NCBI GenBank assembly: GCA_003254925.1
Contig: QANZ01033928.1
Coordinates: 62,001-126,000, forward strand
Length of the DNA stretch: 64,000 nucleotides
Direction: 5' to 3'
Origin: Chamaecrista fasciculata
Taxonomy: Eukaryota > Streptophyta > Magnoliopsida > Fabales > Fabaceae
The stretch's first letter is position 1. Every line of letters starts with the position of its first letter. Positions 43,361 through 56,880 of the stretch are shown in pieces. The notes below the pieces were generated by a model. The model ran no database searches. It was not told the DNA's origin and saw only the letters and a list, made by a program, of their open reading frames with translations. The translations under genes and the position numbers were made by a program.

Positions 43361-44270
43361 AGTAGCAAGTTAGATTGTTAGACCTTTAGGCATGGATAGC
43401 CATAGGAATGTTGATTGCGGAAGAAACACTGACAATTTTAGAGGATTCTTATAAGAGGTTCCTTTGGAATCCACTTTAAGCATTATGATAACATTTCATC
43501 CCCAGGCCTTTTTATTTTTTTCTTAATGTTGTTTTTTTACTCTTAAGCAAGTCATAGATGAAAAAAGAATGGTGCTGATAGACAGTAACCTGTAAATCCC
43601 ATATATGCTTTTACATAAAATAAAGTACTTTGATACCTGATATGATCAATGCCTTTCATACTTCATGAGTAATAATGTAGTAATCTGTGGGTTGTATGTA
43701 TGACTTTAAACTAGGTCCTTGTGAAAACCTTTCGATGTAGTAACTTCTGAAATGAGTTTCTATGTGTGGCTTTTGTCCGTGGGCTGACGGTTCCAGTTTC
43801 ACCAATGAGATAATGAATTTTTATACATGAAAGACAGAATTATTCATAATTTGCTAGTATACACTAATATCCAGTTCAATGGTCAAAATAAAATTTACTC
43901 TACAATTTAAAAACCAAAATAAGAATGAGATATTGACAGAAAAAAAAAATTCAAAACCAACGGAAGCGAATCAATAATGATTTCCCCTGATTTTGAGTCT
44001 CCATCATACACAAGCACACATGCAGCATCATGGTGTTCGCAGACATAGGAAAGCCCGATTATGCAGTTGTTGTTGTTAGAAAAAATTATTATTATTATAA
44101 TTAGTATTGAAAGCATGATTTAGTCCTACTGCCGTCGGATGAGGATGCTTAATTTTAGGAATAGTGGATTTGCACCAGCTTCTATGCTTTAGTTTACTTT
44201 GATTCATTCATCCGGTTGTAGTGGATACTAAATAGGAGTAGCGGCGATTTATTTTCATTTTTATTTTATT
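43361..44270. other. RING ligase 3' region and intergenic
   Basis: The 3' untranslated region probably ends near the aataaagta signal around 43618. No gene after that. Confidence 0.45.
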
Positions 44271-44636
44271 TAAGGCTAAAGTGCACTTTTGGTCTCAAGA
44301 TTTTGGCAAAGGTCTCAACATTGTGCAGCAAATTAGGAATCTCCTTAGCTAATTTCCATCTTTTGCCATTAAAGATGATCTGACATACTAAGTCAAATGA
44401 TAACATGACAAATATGGGTGAAATGAATTTAACGGCAGATAATGGATAAAAATCAGTTTGGGACCAACGGTGAGACGTTTTCACAAGTTATAAGATCAAA
44501 ATTGCAACAGAAAAAGTTATGGGACCAAATTGAGACATCTGCCAAAGTTATGAGACCAAAATCGCAATAAAAAAAGTCTTGGGACCAAATTGAGACCTTT
44601 GCCAAAGTTATGGGACCAAAAGTGTACTTTAGCCTT
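44271..44636. mobile_element. Mutator-like MITE, second end type, 9-bp target duplication
   Basis: Ends taaggctaaagtgcactttt and the inverted aaaagtgtactttagcctt; flanks both tattttatt (44262-44270, 44637-44645). The interior repeats tgggaccaaattgagac two to three times. It sits about 160 bp upstream of the GH3 pseudogene ATG. Confidence 0.85.
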
Positions 44637-44795
44637 TATTTTATTAAATGTAATTTTCTATTATATATATACGTCAGTGAAATATATGGAAAATTCAAGT
44701 TATTTCTCTCATCTTCATCTTATGTGATTTCTTCCATCATAAAAATAATCCCAACAGTTGTATCCTATTATTATTAACGTCTCCAATCCATTGAT

Positions 44796-46851
44796 ATGAG
44801 TATGAGTATGACGGAGGAGGAACTTATAGGGAAGGTGGAGGAGTCCACCAAAAACGCCAAGCTTCATCAGTTGGAGACTCTGCGCTCAATTCTTGATCAC
44901 AATGGCGGCGTACGTTATCTTCAGCCCTATCTCCGACACTATAAAGCGCCCGTTGACGCTTCTACTTTCAGACAAGCCGTGCCCTTGTCTTCTTACCATG
45001 ACTATGTTGATTATATCAATCAAATGGCAGATTGAACCGACGATCATGATGATCCTCTTCTCTCTGTTGATCCTCTGTTTTGTTTCTTCTACAGGTACTT
45101 TGTTTAACCTCCTTCAGATTCGTCGAAATAATCCTTTTGTTTTTTTGGACTGTTGATTGGAATGGCTATCCGTTTTGGTTACTGGAAAAACTGAGGATCC
45201 GGGAGATAAAAACTTTGTTAGATCTGTTGGTGTTATTAGTAAATATGATTATTTTCAATTAGAAGCTTTCAATACTATGCTTTCTGGTTCGTCACCATCC
45301 TTATTGAATGTGACTTTTGCTTTTTCAGCTCGGGAACAAGTTCAATGAAGCCAAAACTGATTCCTTACTTTGATTCAAACCTTTCGAAAGCTGCTTCCTT
45401 TATTGCTCACCGATTCAGTGCCGCCAAACTTCATAAGTAAATTAATCAAACCATATTTGATTCATTTACCTGTATCAGGGTTTGAAGGATTTATACATTT
45501 TTCTAACTATGAAGAGGTTTTTAACCTGCATATAGGTTGTTTCCTCCAAGGCCTACAGTCAACAAGATCATGCCGTTTATCTATGCTGATAATATTACCA
45601 CTACAAAAAGTGGCTTGAAGGTTATGGCGGCTTCTTCTTACCCTTTGCAAAGTGGTAAAGCGACGTCTCAGTTGCTCACTTCGTGTTCTAGTCCTCTAGA
45701 AGTCATTCTTGGATCTAACGTTGAGCATCAAATGTATTGCCACCTTCTTTGTGGCCTCAGGAGCTTTGATGTTATAGATGGAATTACAGCCCCATATGCC
45801 ATAGGCTTGATTAGAGCATTTAATCTCCTCGAGTCCAAGTGGGAGCAGCTGTGTGATAATCTTGACTCTGGTTTTTTAAGTGAGGAAATTTCTCAAGTAT
45901 CAATGAGACAAGCTGTATCTAAAATTCTTGATGGACCTCAGCCAGAGTTGTCAAAGAGAATAAGGTTAGCTTGTGAAGGAATTGACTGGGGTGGAATTGT
46001 ATCTAAATTATGGCCTAACATACGTTATATTAGGTGTGTTACCACTGGAAGCATGAAGCAGTACTACCCAAAGCTTAAGTACTATGCAGGAGAGATACCC
46101 ATTGTAGGAGGAGATTACTTTGCTTCAGAATGCTGTGTAGGCATTAATTTAGACATTTGTAATACTCCCAACTGCTGCCTACTTTGAGTTTCTTCCATTC
46201 AACATGAATCAAGGTAATGATCTTGATGAAAAAACTGAGGACATTAGTAGCGTAGAGGTTGGGAAAATGTATGAAGTTATTGTTACTACTTATAGAGGAT
46301 TCTACCGCTATCATTTGGGTGATATAGTGAAAGTTGTTGGTTTCCATAACTCATCGCCACTTGTGGAATACGTGATGAGAGCACCCAAAACTCATTTTGA
46401 GATTCTAACTGAAAAAGACTTGATCCTGGCAGTTGAGAATTTTCAAGTAGCTCTTAGAACTGCTATGGGGATAGAGATTGTTGAGTTTGCAAGTTTCTTG
46501 GATATTGAGTTGAGTCCAAAGCAGTTGAAGCTATTTGTGGAAGTTCAGGGGGGATCTATAATTGTGCAGGATAAAGTGAAGGAATCGTTAGTAACTTTTC
46601 AAAGGTGTAGTTCTTGTCTTGAGAGTGGCTTGGGAGCACTATACAAGGTGGAGAGGCACAAGGGTCAACTTCTACCCTTCTTGATCTTCATTCTAAAGCC
46701 TGGAGCTTTCGATAGGTTATCAGAGTTAGCTATTAAGAATGGGACACCAGCTAGTCAATATAAACCACCTAAAATTATACGAAATCGTGAAATCGTTGAA
46801 CTCTTGGAAAGTTTAGCTTTTGGGACAGTACCTTTGGATGGCTATGTATAG
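44796..46851 (+). pseudogene. GH3-family acyl-amido synthetase, damaged
   Basis: GH3 enzymes adenylate auxin, jasmonate or benzoates and join them to amino acids. Exons by consensus: 44796-45094, 45329-45436, 45536-46851, with GT-AG introns in conserved phase. Family blocks: SSGTSSMKPKLIPYFD (ATP motif), PLEVILGSNVEHQMYCHLLC, IRYIRCVTTGSMKQYYPKLK, YYAGEIPIVGGDYFASEC, VTTYRGFYRYHLGDIVKVVG. Total length is close to the usual 570-610 residues. Two lesions: an in-frame TGA in exon 1 at 45033-45035, just after QMAD, and loss of about ten codons with a frame change near 46165-46180, just before the AYFEFLPF block. Similarity elsewhere is high, so inactivation is recent, or one lesion is an assembly error. 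The subgroup is unresolved; GH3.12/PBS3-like is possible. Confidence 0.85.
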
Positions 46852-47180
46852 TGAATATTGACGGGACTACCACCTAATACTCTGTGTATGTGTGTGTGTG
46901 TAAATGTATGTTTGAATGAGGTAGCTTAACATTCTGTTTGAGGAAAATTTCTAAAGTCTTGCATGAAACTGCTGCAACAAAAACAATGGTTAAAACTTCC
47001 ATGTTGGTTCTTCTTTTTTCCCCTAAAGTTGTTTCCCAATTTCCAAATCAAAGAAACCTTCAAAATCATATTTTTTTTTCTTTTTTTTGAGAATTTAAAA
47101 TGCAATAAATTTTCCCTACAGGTGTGATATTTTATTTCTTCATCCGTCCCACTCTGTCTCTTTCACCGGATAGCTGCCCT
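46852..47180. other. Convergent spacer between GH3 and transporter
   Basis: Contains a short gtgtgtgtgt run near 46888 and T-rich tracts. The two 3' ends converge here; no further gene. Confidence 0.5.
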
Positions 47181-50100
47181 TTACTTGTTGATAGCTGCTT
47201 GTAATTGTTCCAGGCTTTTCCCTTTAGTTTCTGGCACCATTACTACTATAAATAATAAAGACAGTGCATTGATTGAAGCAAAAAGGATGAAGGTACCTGA
47301 AAAGTGAAAACCAAGCACACTCGTGAGAATTTCAGATCTTTATAGAATTGTTCAACTGCAGATCTTCCACATTATTAAGCTCCGATGGAATATCTTTTTT
47401 TAAAAAAAAAGTATAACTTGTACGTACCGTAGGAGGACCATGTCATGAGAAAGTTGAAAGTGTAAGAACATAACCATGCACCAAACCAGTTCATTAATGT
47501 TGCTAAGCTTCCTGCCCGTCCTTTAATGTTAATAGGAAATATCTGCAACAAGAAGGCAAATTAATTTCTAGATGTGATTTATGCTCTCTCCTTTTTAAGA
47601 AATCACTTGCCAACCAAAAATAAAATAGAAAATACTACCTCCGACATCACAACCCAAGGAATTGCTCCCATTCCTACTGAAAATGCTGCTATGTACATCT
47701 GTTATCATAAAAAATCACAATAGTTTAATGTCACATAATGTATGTCTAATGGAGTAACTTGTGTTATTAAAGAAAGGGTAGAAGATATATCGAACCAGTA
47801 TGCCAGTTGCAGCAAGTGCTGGGACAGCCCCAATAAACATATCGTGAACCTGATTCATACAATGATATCTCTTTCCCATAAACATCATGAAAACATTGAA
47901 AGTTGTTTGGTAGGTTCCTCACTCATCAGTTCAGAAAGTACCTTAAAGAAGAATGCTAGTGCAGTAATTAAACAAGCTATGACCAATCCTGATCCAGAAA
48001 CCTAAATATGAAACCAAAAAAGTAGGAAAATATTGTAAGTTAGCAATAATTTGAAGGTTAAATGTTATTTGCCAGAACCTACCATTAACAAGGGCTTCCT
48101 TCCAGCCCTATCAATCAAGACTGCGCCAAGGCCAGTGACCGGAACCTGGAAAACAAAAACTAGGATGACTTTGTTCACACTCCACAGGAAATATAATTAT
48201 TGAAAGAATAGTCCTGGAATAAGTGGAAGTAAGTGAGAATTAAAAACCTGAAGAACAGCATATACTATAGACCCAATTCTGGAAGGAAATCCTGCCAGAC
48301 AATTACATAATTGGAAGATGAAAAAACAAAATCAGAATTTGAGTATTTCTTGTTGTGCAATATCTAACATGGGTTTATTGCAAAGGATGACTACTAGGAA
48401 CTCAGGATAATTTTATACCAAAAAAAAATGCTGTCAGAGAGACAGGTAAACAGGAGGGTGAAGATACACTGAAGTTCATATAATCATAAAGTTGATGAAG
48501 GTCATTTTTATTCAACCATAACACTGCCATATCATCTCAATTTTAAAAATTTTGCAGTCTTAATAAAATACAACATTTTAATAGAACTTAAACAACTTCA
48601 TGATTTTATAAACTTCATCTGATACTCTCCCTAAATAGGAAGCAAAAAATATAATTGTAGCAGATATTAGATACCTGCATCTTCAAAGATACTGCTGAGA
48701 TAAAAGCAAACTCCATTGATTCCCCCAAATTGTTGGCAGACCATTAGCCCAATTCCTATCTGGTCATTAGTTTCAAAATAGTTATTTGCTGATGACTTCA
48801 TAAGAAAGTGAAGTGATATTACAAAACAAGTGTATCATAATGAAAAAGATAGATTGAGGAGATGCATAATTACAGTGAACGAGCGCAAGTATCTTTTCTG
48901 AAACAATTCCAGCAGCTTGGGTTTTGGGAGTTCATCAAGAGTTTTTATGTATTCCTGTGAAGATAGGGCATAATCTTTGACATTGTGAGTATGGGGGAAA
49001 AAAAAAAGATGCAGTCATAAAATCTCATCTTAGACTTTAGGAACCTGAATTTCTTTTGCCTCATGAGATATATCATCATCTTTGCCTCGAAGTTTTTGCA
49101 ATGCAGCCACAAAATCGTTCTCTCGTCCTTTCTTTGCCTGCACTTAACATTTGGCATGGTTCTATGTCATGCATCTAATTGGTACATGTGTCAGTCTTTG
49201 AATTTCATGAATTATTAAATGTAAAGCGCCCCCTTTATTACCAGCCATCTGGGAGACTCTGGAATGAAGAAGAGACCAAAAAGCAGCAGAGCACAAGGAA
49301 TGAGGCCTGCAATCACTTCCCTAAGTGAGTCCCCTAGCTAATTATCATTTAGCTGGAATTCTAGTTCTGTAAATTTATCTTCTTTCATATGTTCTTTTTG
49401 AAAACGAATATAAAAATGGGAGGATTCTTACCAACTAATGCCAGAGCTTTCCATGAAATTACTGTTCCAATAATAAATGAAACAGACACTGCTGTACAGA
49501 TCATGAACTGCAGCAGCAACAAAAGGGACACAAAGTTAGAGCCCATTACTTCCTCCGTTTGGTACTTTAGAATTTAGATATTTAATTATGGTGATTCAGA
49601 AAGTGACTATGGATGTTCCCATTCTTCTAAATTACCTGATTTAGGGTAGTCAATCTTCCTCGGAGATCCTTTGGTGCAATTTCCGCTATGAATACAGGTA
49701 CCTTATTGTTATCAAAGATCAAGTTAAAAGGTTTTATGAATTGAGGTTTCTTAGTGAAATGAGATCAATTTTCCAAATTGTTTTATTTAAAATAGTCAAA
49801 ATATACCACGTAGGAAAACACTCCCATTCCATATCCTGTTGCCAGCCTCCCAATGTCCAATGACCATGGCTCCTATTGGGTCATAAAAGAGAGAAAGATG
49901 GTATTATGCTATAAATTGGAGAACTATACTATATTCTTAGGTGAAAATACACAAGAGTATTGAACTATTATCATAATTAAGGACCTTAGAGAAGTAAATA
50001 GCAAGCCACCCTGCAACGCAAAAAGCACCTGACATTCTCATTGCCTGCAAGAATCCCACATTTGATAAATTCCACATATAAATGTAATTACAGTTCGAGG

Positions 50101-50857
50101 TAACTAACTGTAAAAGTGGTCACAACAGTTTCTGTACAGTACTTACCCCTTTACGTCCAATAAAATCAGCAATGGGCCCACTAGTAATTGCGCCTATCAT
50201 CGCCCCAAAAGTCAAGAGGGACCCAAACAATGAATACTACCAAGAGCCAATAATTAAAACTTATCAGAACTGGAATTCCAGGCACCCAAAAGAAGGTGAT
50301 GAACAAGTAACTATGGGGGATGAACTAAAGACTATAGCTTTGCCTCCATGAAGCTTAATTATTCAAAGTGTCTTTGTTTACCACTCACAAACCATGCATT
50401 TTCACTTTTCACATATATATATGTACGTACCATCCTCAACTGTTTGAGGAGAGGTTTTTTGTTACCTCAGATAAAGTGAGATTGAGATCCTTCATGAGAT
50501 CATCTTGAATAGGAGATGAGTAACCAGCCTGGAAATAAAATCACACATCACAATGTAAATTATACAATTACAGACCAAACATCTGAATAAATGCTAAAGT
50601 TGTGTTTTGGATTAATTCCTAAGTACTTGATAAGAGGGCTCAATTATTGAGGGGCAAGAAGTAATTAATTAAGGACTTACACAAGTTCCAAATTCATAGG
50701 AGCCACAGACAGCGACAAATGTAGTCAAGTACACCATCCATGGATGACCCTTACGAGCATGCTCACTCTCACTAGTCTCATGCCCATCTTCATCACTCAC
50801 CACCACAATCTTCTGTTCCCTTACCAGTGGCTCTGTGATTTCATATCTGATCCCCAT
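47181..50857 (-). CDS. ERD6-like monosaccharide transporter (MFS)
   Basis: A 12-span sugar porter; ERD6-like proteins mostly move glucose across the tonoplast. 18 coding exons: 50857-50681, 50528-50466, 50236-50147, 50044-49985, 49872-49807, 49701-49636, 49507-49432, 49306-49242, 49137-49045, 48954-48874, 48759-48675, 48291-48248, 48145-48083, 48001-47942, 47849-47796, 47698-47639, 47542-47428, 47296-47181. All GT-AG, joining to 477 residues. Signatures in order: [16 protein letters not shown] (first span), [66 protein letters not shown] and [11 protein letters not shown]-terminal REPLV-like dileucine context (TEPLVREQ) fits tonoplast sorting. Closest in memory to Arabidopsis ERD6-like 7, which has also been described as ZIF2. 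Complete. Confidence 0.93.
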
Positions 50858-52780
50858 CTCACCTTAGCTTCTCTGTATTCTATGTAGTATGTACTATCTA
50901 CTTGCTTGACCCCTCTATATGATGGTATACATATAATGATATAAATAAAGAGCTAACAGCAGAAGAAAGTAACAAGATGAACTCAAATGGAATAAGCTGG
51001 CTGTCATGGAAAAATATTATAGGGAATTATTTTCCTTCACACAACTTGCCAGCAATATCCCTTTTCAGTTTTCATATATATTTTTCACAGTGTGTATATT
51101 ACTGTCTACTGACATAGACAACCTGTCATATATATATAATTGATAATTCACTGGTAGTGTATTTGTTAGATGTAATGTAACATCTGGTAACGCCATATAT
51201 TGAAATCTAAGATAACATCCTATTATAAAATCATAACAAAATGGTATAACCTAACAACAACATGATTTCCAATGACAAGGTTGGAAAGGAGATTTTTTTA
51301 ATACAAGTTCCAATTTTATTCTTTTTTTTAATATAATTTAATTATACGTCTAGTCTTTGTTTATGTTAATTCTATATTATTTATTTATATAATTTATAAT
51401 TTGTGGATGATATTTTATTTAGAAAATTTTTATATTAAAATTATTCTTTGTTATATTATTATAATTTAATTATTTATCACTATTATAAAATAATATTTTT
51501 TTAATATAATATAGAGATATAAATGAATATATTTTTTAAAAAAAAAATTACATATTCATTTTGAAAATATCTAAATTTGTTTTTAATATGTAAATAGGGA
51601 TAAATACAAAAGTTTAGAAAATATATGATGTTATTGAATAAAAAATATCAAACATACACATATTACATCTATGATATATATATATATCTATTATTCTTTG
51701 TTAGTATTATATATATCTATTATTGTCATACCCTATGTTATACTACTAATATCTAATATTACACTATCTATCTAATATCACATTGTGCTAAACCCACCTT
51801 TAATCTTTTAATTAAGTCGTATTGATTTGAACACCACCTTTAGAGAGCATTCTATATATGATAAGGTATTTAAAGGGAAAAAAACTTAAATTTGACCGGT
51901 GAGCTGGAATCGATGAATCATCCGGTCTGATCCGGAACGTTTGGAACCAGATTCATTGAACCAGTTAATAATGAGAAGGGAGCGATTTTTGTGAATGCTT
52001 GAACCGGAACGGTCTGCAGAAAACCGCGGACTTAAACATAAACAATCAAACATGCCACGTCACGTGCAGTAAAAGTTTCATATGCAATACGACGAATGCA
52101 GCAGCCAAATCTGCGGTGACAATAATTCCTTTCCTATCTTCCTTTGCAATATAATGTAGCCTAAAATATTTCATTAGATATGTCATTTAAGATATAAAAA
52201 TATGTCTTAGTCTTAAATCTTTACCAAAAAACAAATAAAGCCAATATGTATTTATATATTTATAAATAACATTAAATTTTATAAATTTATTTTCTAAATA
52301 TTTACAACATTACTTTGATTTGACTGACAATACAGGTACCTAAACAAAAATATCCAGTTTTAAAAAATATATTGCTTTCAATCAACAAAGGTGGACATGA
52401 TCGCAGAGTTTGGGTGGAATACGAAGTAGCACTTGTCCTTTTCCTTGGCAGCCCATATAGGAAATTTTGTCTTTTCACTTTCTTGTAAAAACGAAAGCGT
52501 GAAACATCAATCTAAAGAAAATGGAATATATACTAATTAATTATATCACACTATATTATTTGCTTTCCAGTCAGATGGGTTTTATTTTTTTTTTTCTTGG
52601 GCCTGACTCCAGTCAGATGGGTTGTTTGTGTGAACTATGAAAGATGTAAAAATTGTGCGAATAGTAATGGAGGTAAAAATGGGAATATGTATTATGTGTA
52701 ATTCCGTCTTAAAAATTGAAACTCAAGCATCGAGGGTTAAAATCCCGATATTAGCAGTTTCGTTATCGATGTTATACAAT
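50858..52780. other. Intergenic, very AT-rich
   Basis: Transporter promoter side up to about 51150, then AT-rich sequence with short tatata tracts. 51900-52060 is less AT-rich with 'ccggaac / gaaccgg' phrases that may be an eroded MITE. No gene. Confidence 0.45.
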
Positions 52781-52782
52781 TC

Positions 52783-53069
52783 TACTTCCGTTTCTATATA
52801 TATATATATATACACGACGTTTAAGGTAAATGCACACAGATTAAGAAAATGATTAGTTCACAAAAAATGAAGAGAAAAATGAGATAAAAAGACTAAGCTA
52901 TCCCTATTAAATTACTTGAAAAATGTTTATTCATTTATGACTCTATTATATATAATAAAGATAAAATAGAAAAATAATTAATGTTCTATTGAATTTGTAA
53001 AATATCAGATATTTTGGAACAAAAAAAGTTTTCCAAAACATCAGATATATAGAACCGGAGAGAGTACAA
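52783..53069. mobile_element. Stowaway-like (Tc1/mariner) MITE
   Basis: Right end ..tatatagaaccggagagagta and left end tacttccgtttctatata are imperfect inverted copies, each meeting a TA, the mariner target. The length of about 287 bp suits Stowaway MITEs. A TA microsatellite lies at the left subterminal region. Confidence 0.7.
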
Positions 53070-53655
53070 CTGTATAGAATGATCAATAGTTGAGAATCTA
53101 AGTTAAGATAAAACTTTAATTCTCACGTCTTTAATGTCTAAAGAAATGTGTACCTTCATTCACGTCTCTAAACTTTTGAACAGATTTTTTTTTTCCTTTC
53201 TCCTTCTTTCTTTTTTGTTCTTTGATGGTTGAAAATACCCTCATCACCTCATCCACTTATTTTAAATGTGGGGTTCACATTATGAAAGGAGAGGGAAGGG
53301 TATTAAAAATCCTATTAGGCTTTATTTTTTTTAAGCCCAATAATCATCACATTAGGCTTCCCTTTTAATTAGACCTGATCCATTAGTCACATGGGCCACA
53401 TTGTTGAGAATTAATAATATTAATAATATTATATTATTATTAGAAGCATGAATCTGTTGCATCAGATTTGAATTTCAGAGATTTAGTTTGTTTTTGAATT
53501 TGTCATATATATGAGTTAACTAGTGGGTACATGATTTTAGGAATAACTAGTTACTTTATTTTATTTATCTTTTATTTAATTATGTGTATTTCCTCTATAA
53601 AAGGAATCTGATTTGTACCTATCATTATGAAACTATGAATTAAGAAAAGTTCTGG

Positions 53656-53870
53656 AGAACATTAATTATTTTTTTACCATTCTATCATTATTATATATAG
53701 TAGAGTCATAAATGAATAAACATTTCTCAAGTAATTTAATAGGGATAGTTTAGTCTTTTTATCTCATTTTTCTCGTCATTTTAGGTGAACTAATCATTTC
53801 CTTAATCTGTGTGCATTTACCTTAAACATCATATATATATATATATATATATAGAACCGGGGAGAGAGTA
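53656..53870. mobile_element. Stowaway-like MITE, inverted truncated copy
   Basis: The reverse complement of this segment matches 52783-52990 closely (shared ggtaaatgcacacagatta and ttatgactcta phrases), ending ..atatagaaccggggagagagta. It lacks the other end. Together with the copy at 52783-53069 it makes a roughly 210-bp inverted repeat with a spacer of about 665 bp. Confidence 0.75.
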
Positions 53871-54544
53871 CCATTTAATTAAAAAAGATCAGATGGATCG
53901 AGGACTAAATTTCTTAAACTTTGTTCTGATGAGTGGGGCAATAAATAAATAACTTTCCGGTATCTAAAAAAATTACATGGAGCTAAAGTTATATTAAGAA
54001 ATAAGAATCCAGTTTATTTGTTATTAAATTATGTTAATATTTTTATATAATCCATAAAAATATCTTATATGAATTTTAAAATAAAAATAGAGATTTTTCA
54101 ACAAGTTGCTCAATCACGCACATGACATATGCAAAAAATTGAGTTTTCAATTTTGTGTTCATTGTTGTATGAGTTTTGTCGTTTGCAATTGTATTGAGGT
54201 GACATTATATATTGAGAAGTGTTCAAGATGCTTTCAAATTCGATTTCTCTATGATTGTGTCTCAAAAATTATAAAAAACAACGAAATTGTTATGAATTTG
54301 AAAATACAGCCATGATATTTATCTGTGTTCTGGTAACTTTTAAAACATATTTTGTTTCTATCTGACGACCCAAATGTGAATTTCTTGTTGGGGCATAAAG
54401 CATTTAATTCATGATTATCATAAGAATGCATTATTGGTGTTCATAGATCAATGTGATAACTGATAAGGAATCCCAAGTTGATATAAGTTGAAATGTATAG
54501 GGCATTTATTATAATGATATGAACACTCACGTGAATGTTTGTTT

Positions 54545-54826
54545 TGTTGTAAATTACTACTTTAGTCGTTGAAAAATTATTGCGTTAACAATTTGATCTT
54601 TACAAAATTAAAATATATAATTTAATTTTTTTAAATAAAAAATTATATATTTTTTAATCCCAGAAAAATTAAAATGATATATTTTTTAATCATTAAAAAA
54701 GACTAATAAATATATTATTTTGAAATTTTTAAAGATTGATATGAGAATTTCAATCTTTCAAGGATTAATTCGTAACTTTTATAATTTTTTGATTGATCAA
54801 ATTATTAATTTACCTTTTGTTTTATT
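54545..54826. mobile_element. Diverged foldback MITE, relative of 997-1238
   Basis: Left end gtaaattactactttagtcg and right end gatcaaattattaatttac are inverted; inner text (aaaaattattgcgttaacaa) matches the element at 997-1238. Flanks tttgttttg / ttttgtttt are only suggestive of a target duplication. Confidence 0.55.
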
Positions 54827-56880
54827 TGGATTTGAGCATTTATCTTCTACATATCCCATCGGAAGCTAGAAAAATACTATTACACGCTTGTTTTTGGTAC
54901 ATGCGCTGTTGGTGAAAATAAGTATGATTGAAAATTTGCATTGACGATATGTCACTGGGGCCAACACAGATATTTTTAAAGTAAAACTTAAATAAAGTCT
55001 TTTATGCATTTATTATAAAGTTTATGACAATTTTAAATTAAATACTAACGGGTTATGATTTTTTTAAAATTAAATACTAATAAAATACAGCGTTTAACAT
55101 GTAATAACCATTTAAGTAATGGCTTACTTGGAATTGTGGTATTTAAAAATTTTTAAATTCCATAGATCCGTAAAATAGTATCTAATATTTTCCAATTTTT
55201 CATCGATAAGGACAAAGAGTCAAAGACAATTGGTATGGACTTTTGTTTTCTTTTTTTCTTTTTGGCCTGAATGGACTTTTGTTTTCTTTGTCATAGTATA
55301 ATCCTGAGTTCCTGACATCGTAGTTGAAGATCCAAAACGAAAAGTTTAAAAAATGAAAATGAATTTATCTTGAATTAATGAGAGAGTATGAGACAAAGAT
55401 AACAACGATTGACCATAAAGATTCTCCAAATAACTATGAATTGCAATTTGCAAATGTACATTCAGGCTTAGAGTGGGCCTTTTTTTCAGGTCCAATTTTG
55501 TGCCCACTGTCTAGAAGAAGAGAGATGAATGAAACCCCAATCTGACCCAAAAAAACCCAACATTCATTGACAAAAAAAAAACTAAGAAAAAGAAACCCAC
55601 CATCCATTTTTGTTGATGTAATGCTTAACGTGTTGTGCTTTTTCTTTTTCCATTTTTTGGTCAATGTCTTTTGCATATTTATCTTACGTAACTCTTATTG
55701 TTTTTTTGACTAATCTTTGAACGATAAGTCATAAGGCTAGGCCAATATCGAGCGGATTCATTAAAGTATATGAATAAACTCATTTGTACTGTCCATTAAA
55801 ATGATCAAGTATAAGATCATTCCAATAGACGACCTAAATGAATTAATTCACATAATTCACAGAATTCATATTGTAATAGATCTATTTCCTCTGTTGTTAG
55901 ATATGACTGACGAAACAGAGCTATATCAGTATATTACCCCAACCAAGCGTGATCAAAATATTCAATAGAAACCAGGACTGACTAACCCAAGAGCATGTTC
56001 CATTTTGCTTGAAATTTGAAAGAGACGTTCATGCCCACTTATTATACTATGCCTAAGTGAATATTCATGCTTATTCATGCATGTTTCTATTTTACATGAC
56101 ATACTACCATTTTGATTTTGAACCATAGTCCACTCTTAATCCTTCACACTTCGCACTTCACACTCTGTTACTGTTGGCATTAAGTTCTGAAAATAAATAA
56201 ATTTTTGTCTGTCTCTTTTGCCTTCACAATCACAACTCGTGGAATATAATACTATCCATTCTTTGGATTTACACTCATGATTCCAACCCTAAACTTCCGT
56301 CATCCTTAGAATTACACGAAATGCCGTCACTTCCAAATCTATATGCTTGAAAGCCTCAACTACTGAGTACTGACTGATAGCTAGATATCATTGTTTTATT
56401 ACAGTGCTTAGTAAACATATTTATAATTACATATCCCAGCAAAATTGAGAGAAAAGAATTAAATGATAATTAGTTCAAAAGCTTATTTCAATTAGTCAAA
56501 TACTACCAGCAATCTGAAACCCACCAGGTTGATGCAAATTGCCAGAAGTTTACAATGCAAGTGTGCTGTACTGTGCATCCCACTATTCAGAGCGACTAAT
56601 TTCTTACAAAAAGGTTAGAGAATATTATATTACCTTAATTTAACCCAACGTGTACAAATAAAACAAAATAAATTTGACAATGTATACCAATTTTGTTATT
56701 TTTAATCGTTTGATTAATAATTAATCCTAACTTACGCTAGTAGTTCCATTAAAAATTGTATTTAAAAACAGCCAACGAATACTTCTAACCAAAATTTATT
56801 CTTATTATTAAACTTTTTTTTATTTGAAAAATGATTTTTTGGTCTTAATTTTGAAATTGATAAATAAACATAGGTCAAAT
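54827..56880. other. Intergenic, no gene seen
   Basis: AT-rich. Nothing with coding character or recognisable repeat ends. Confidence 0.45.
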
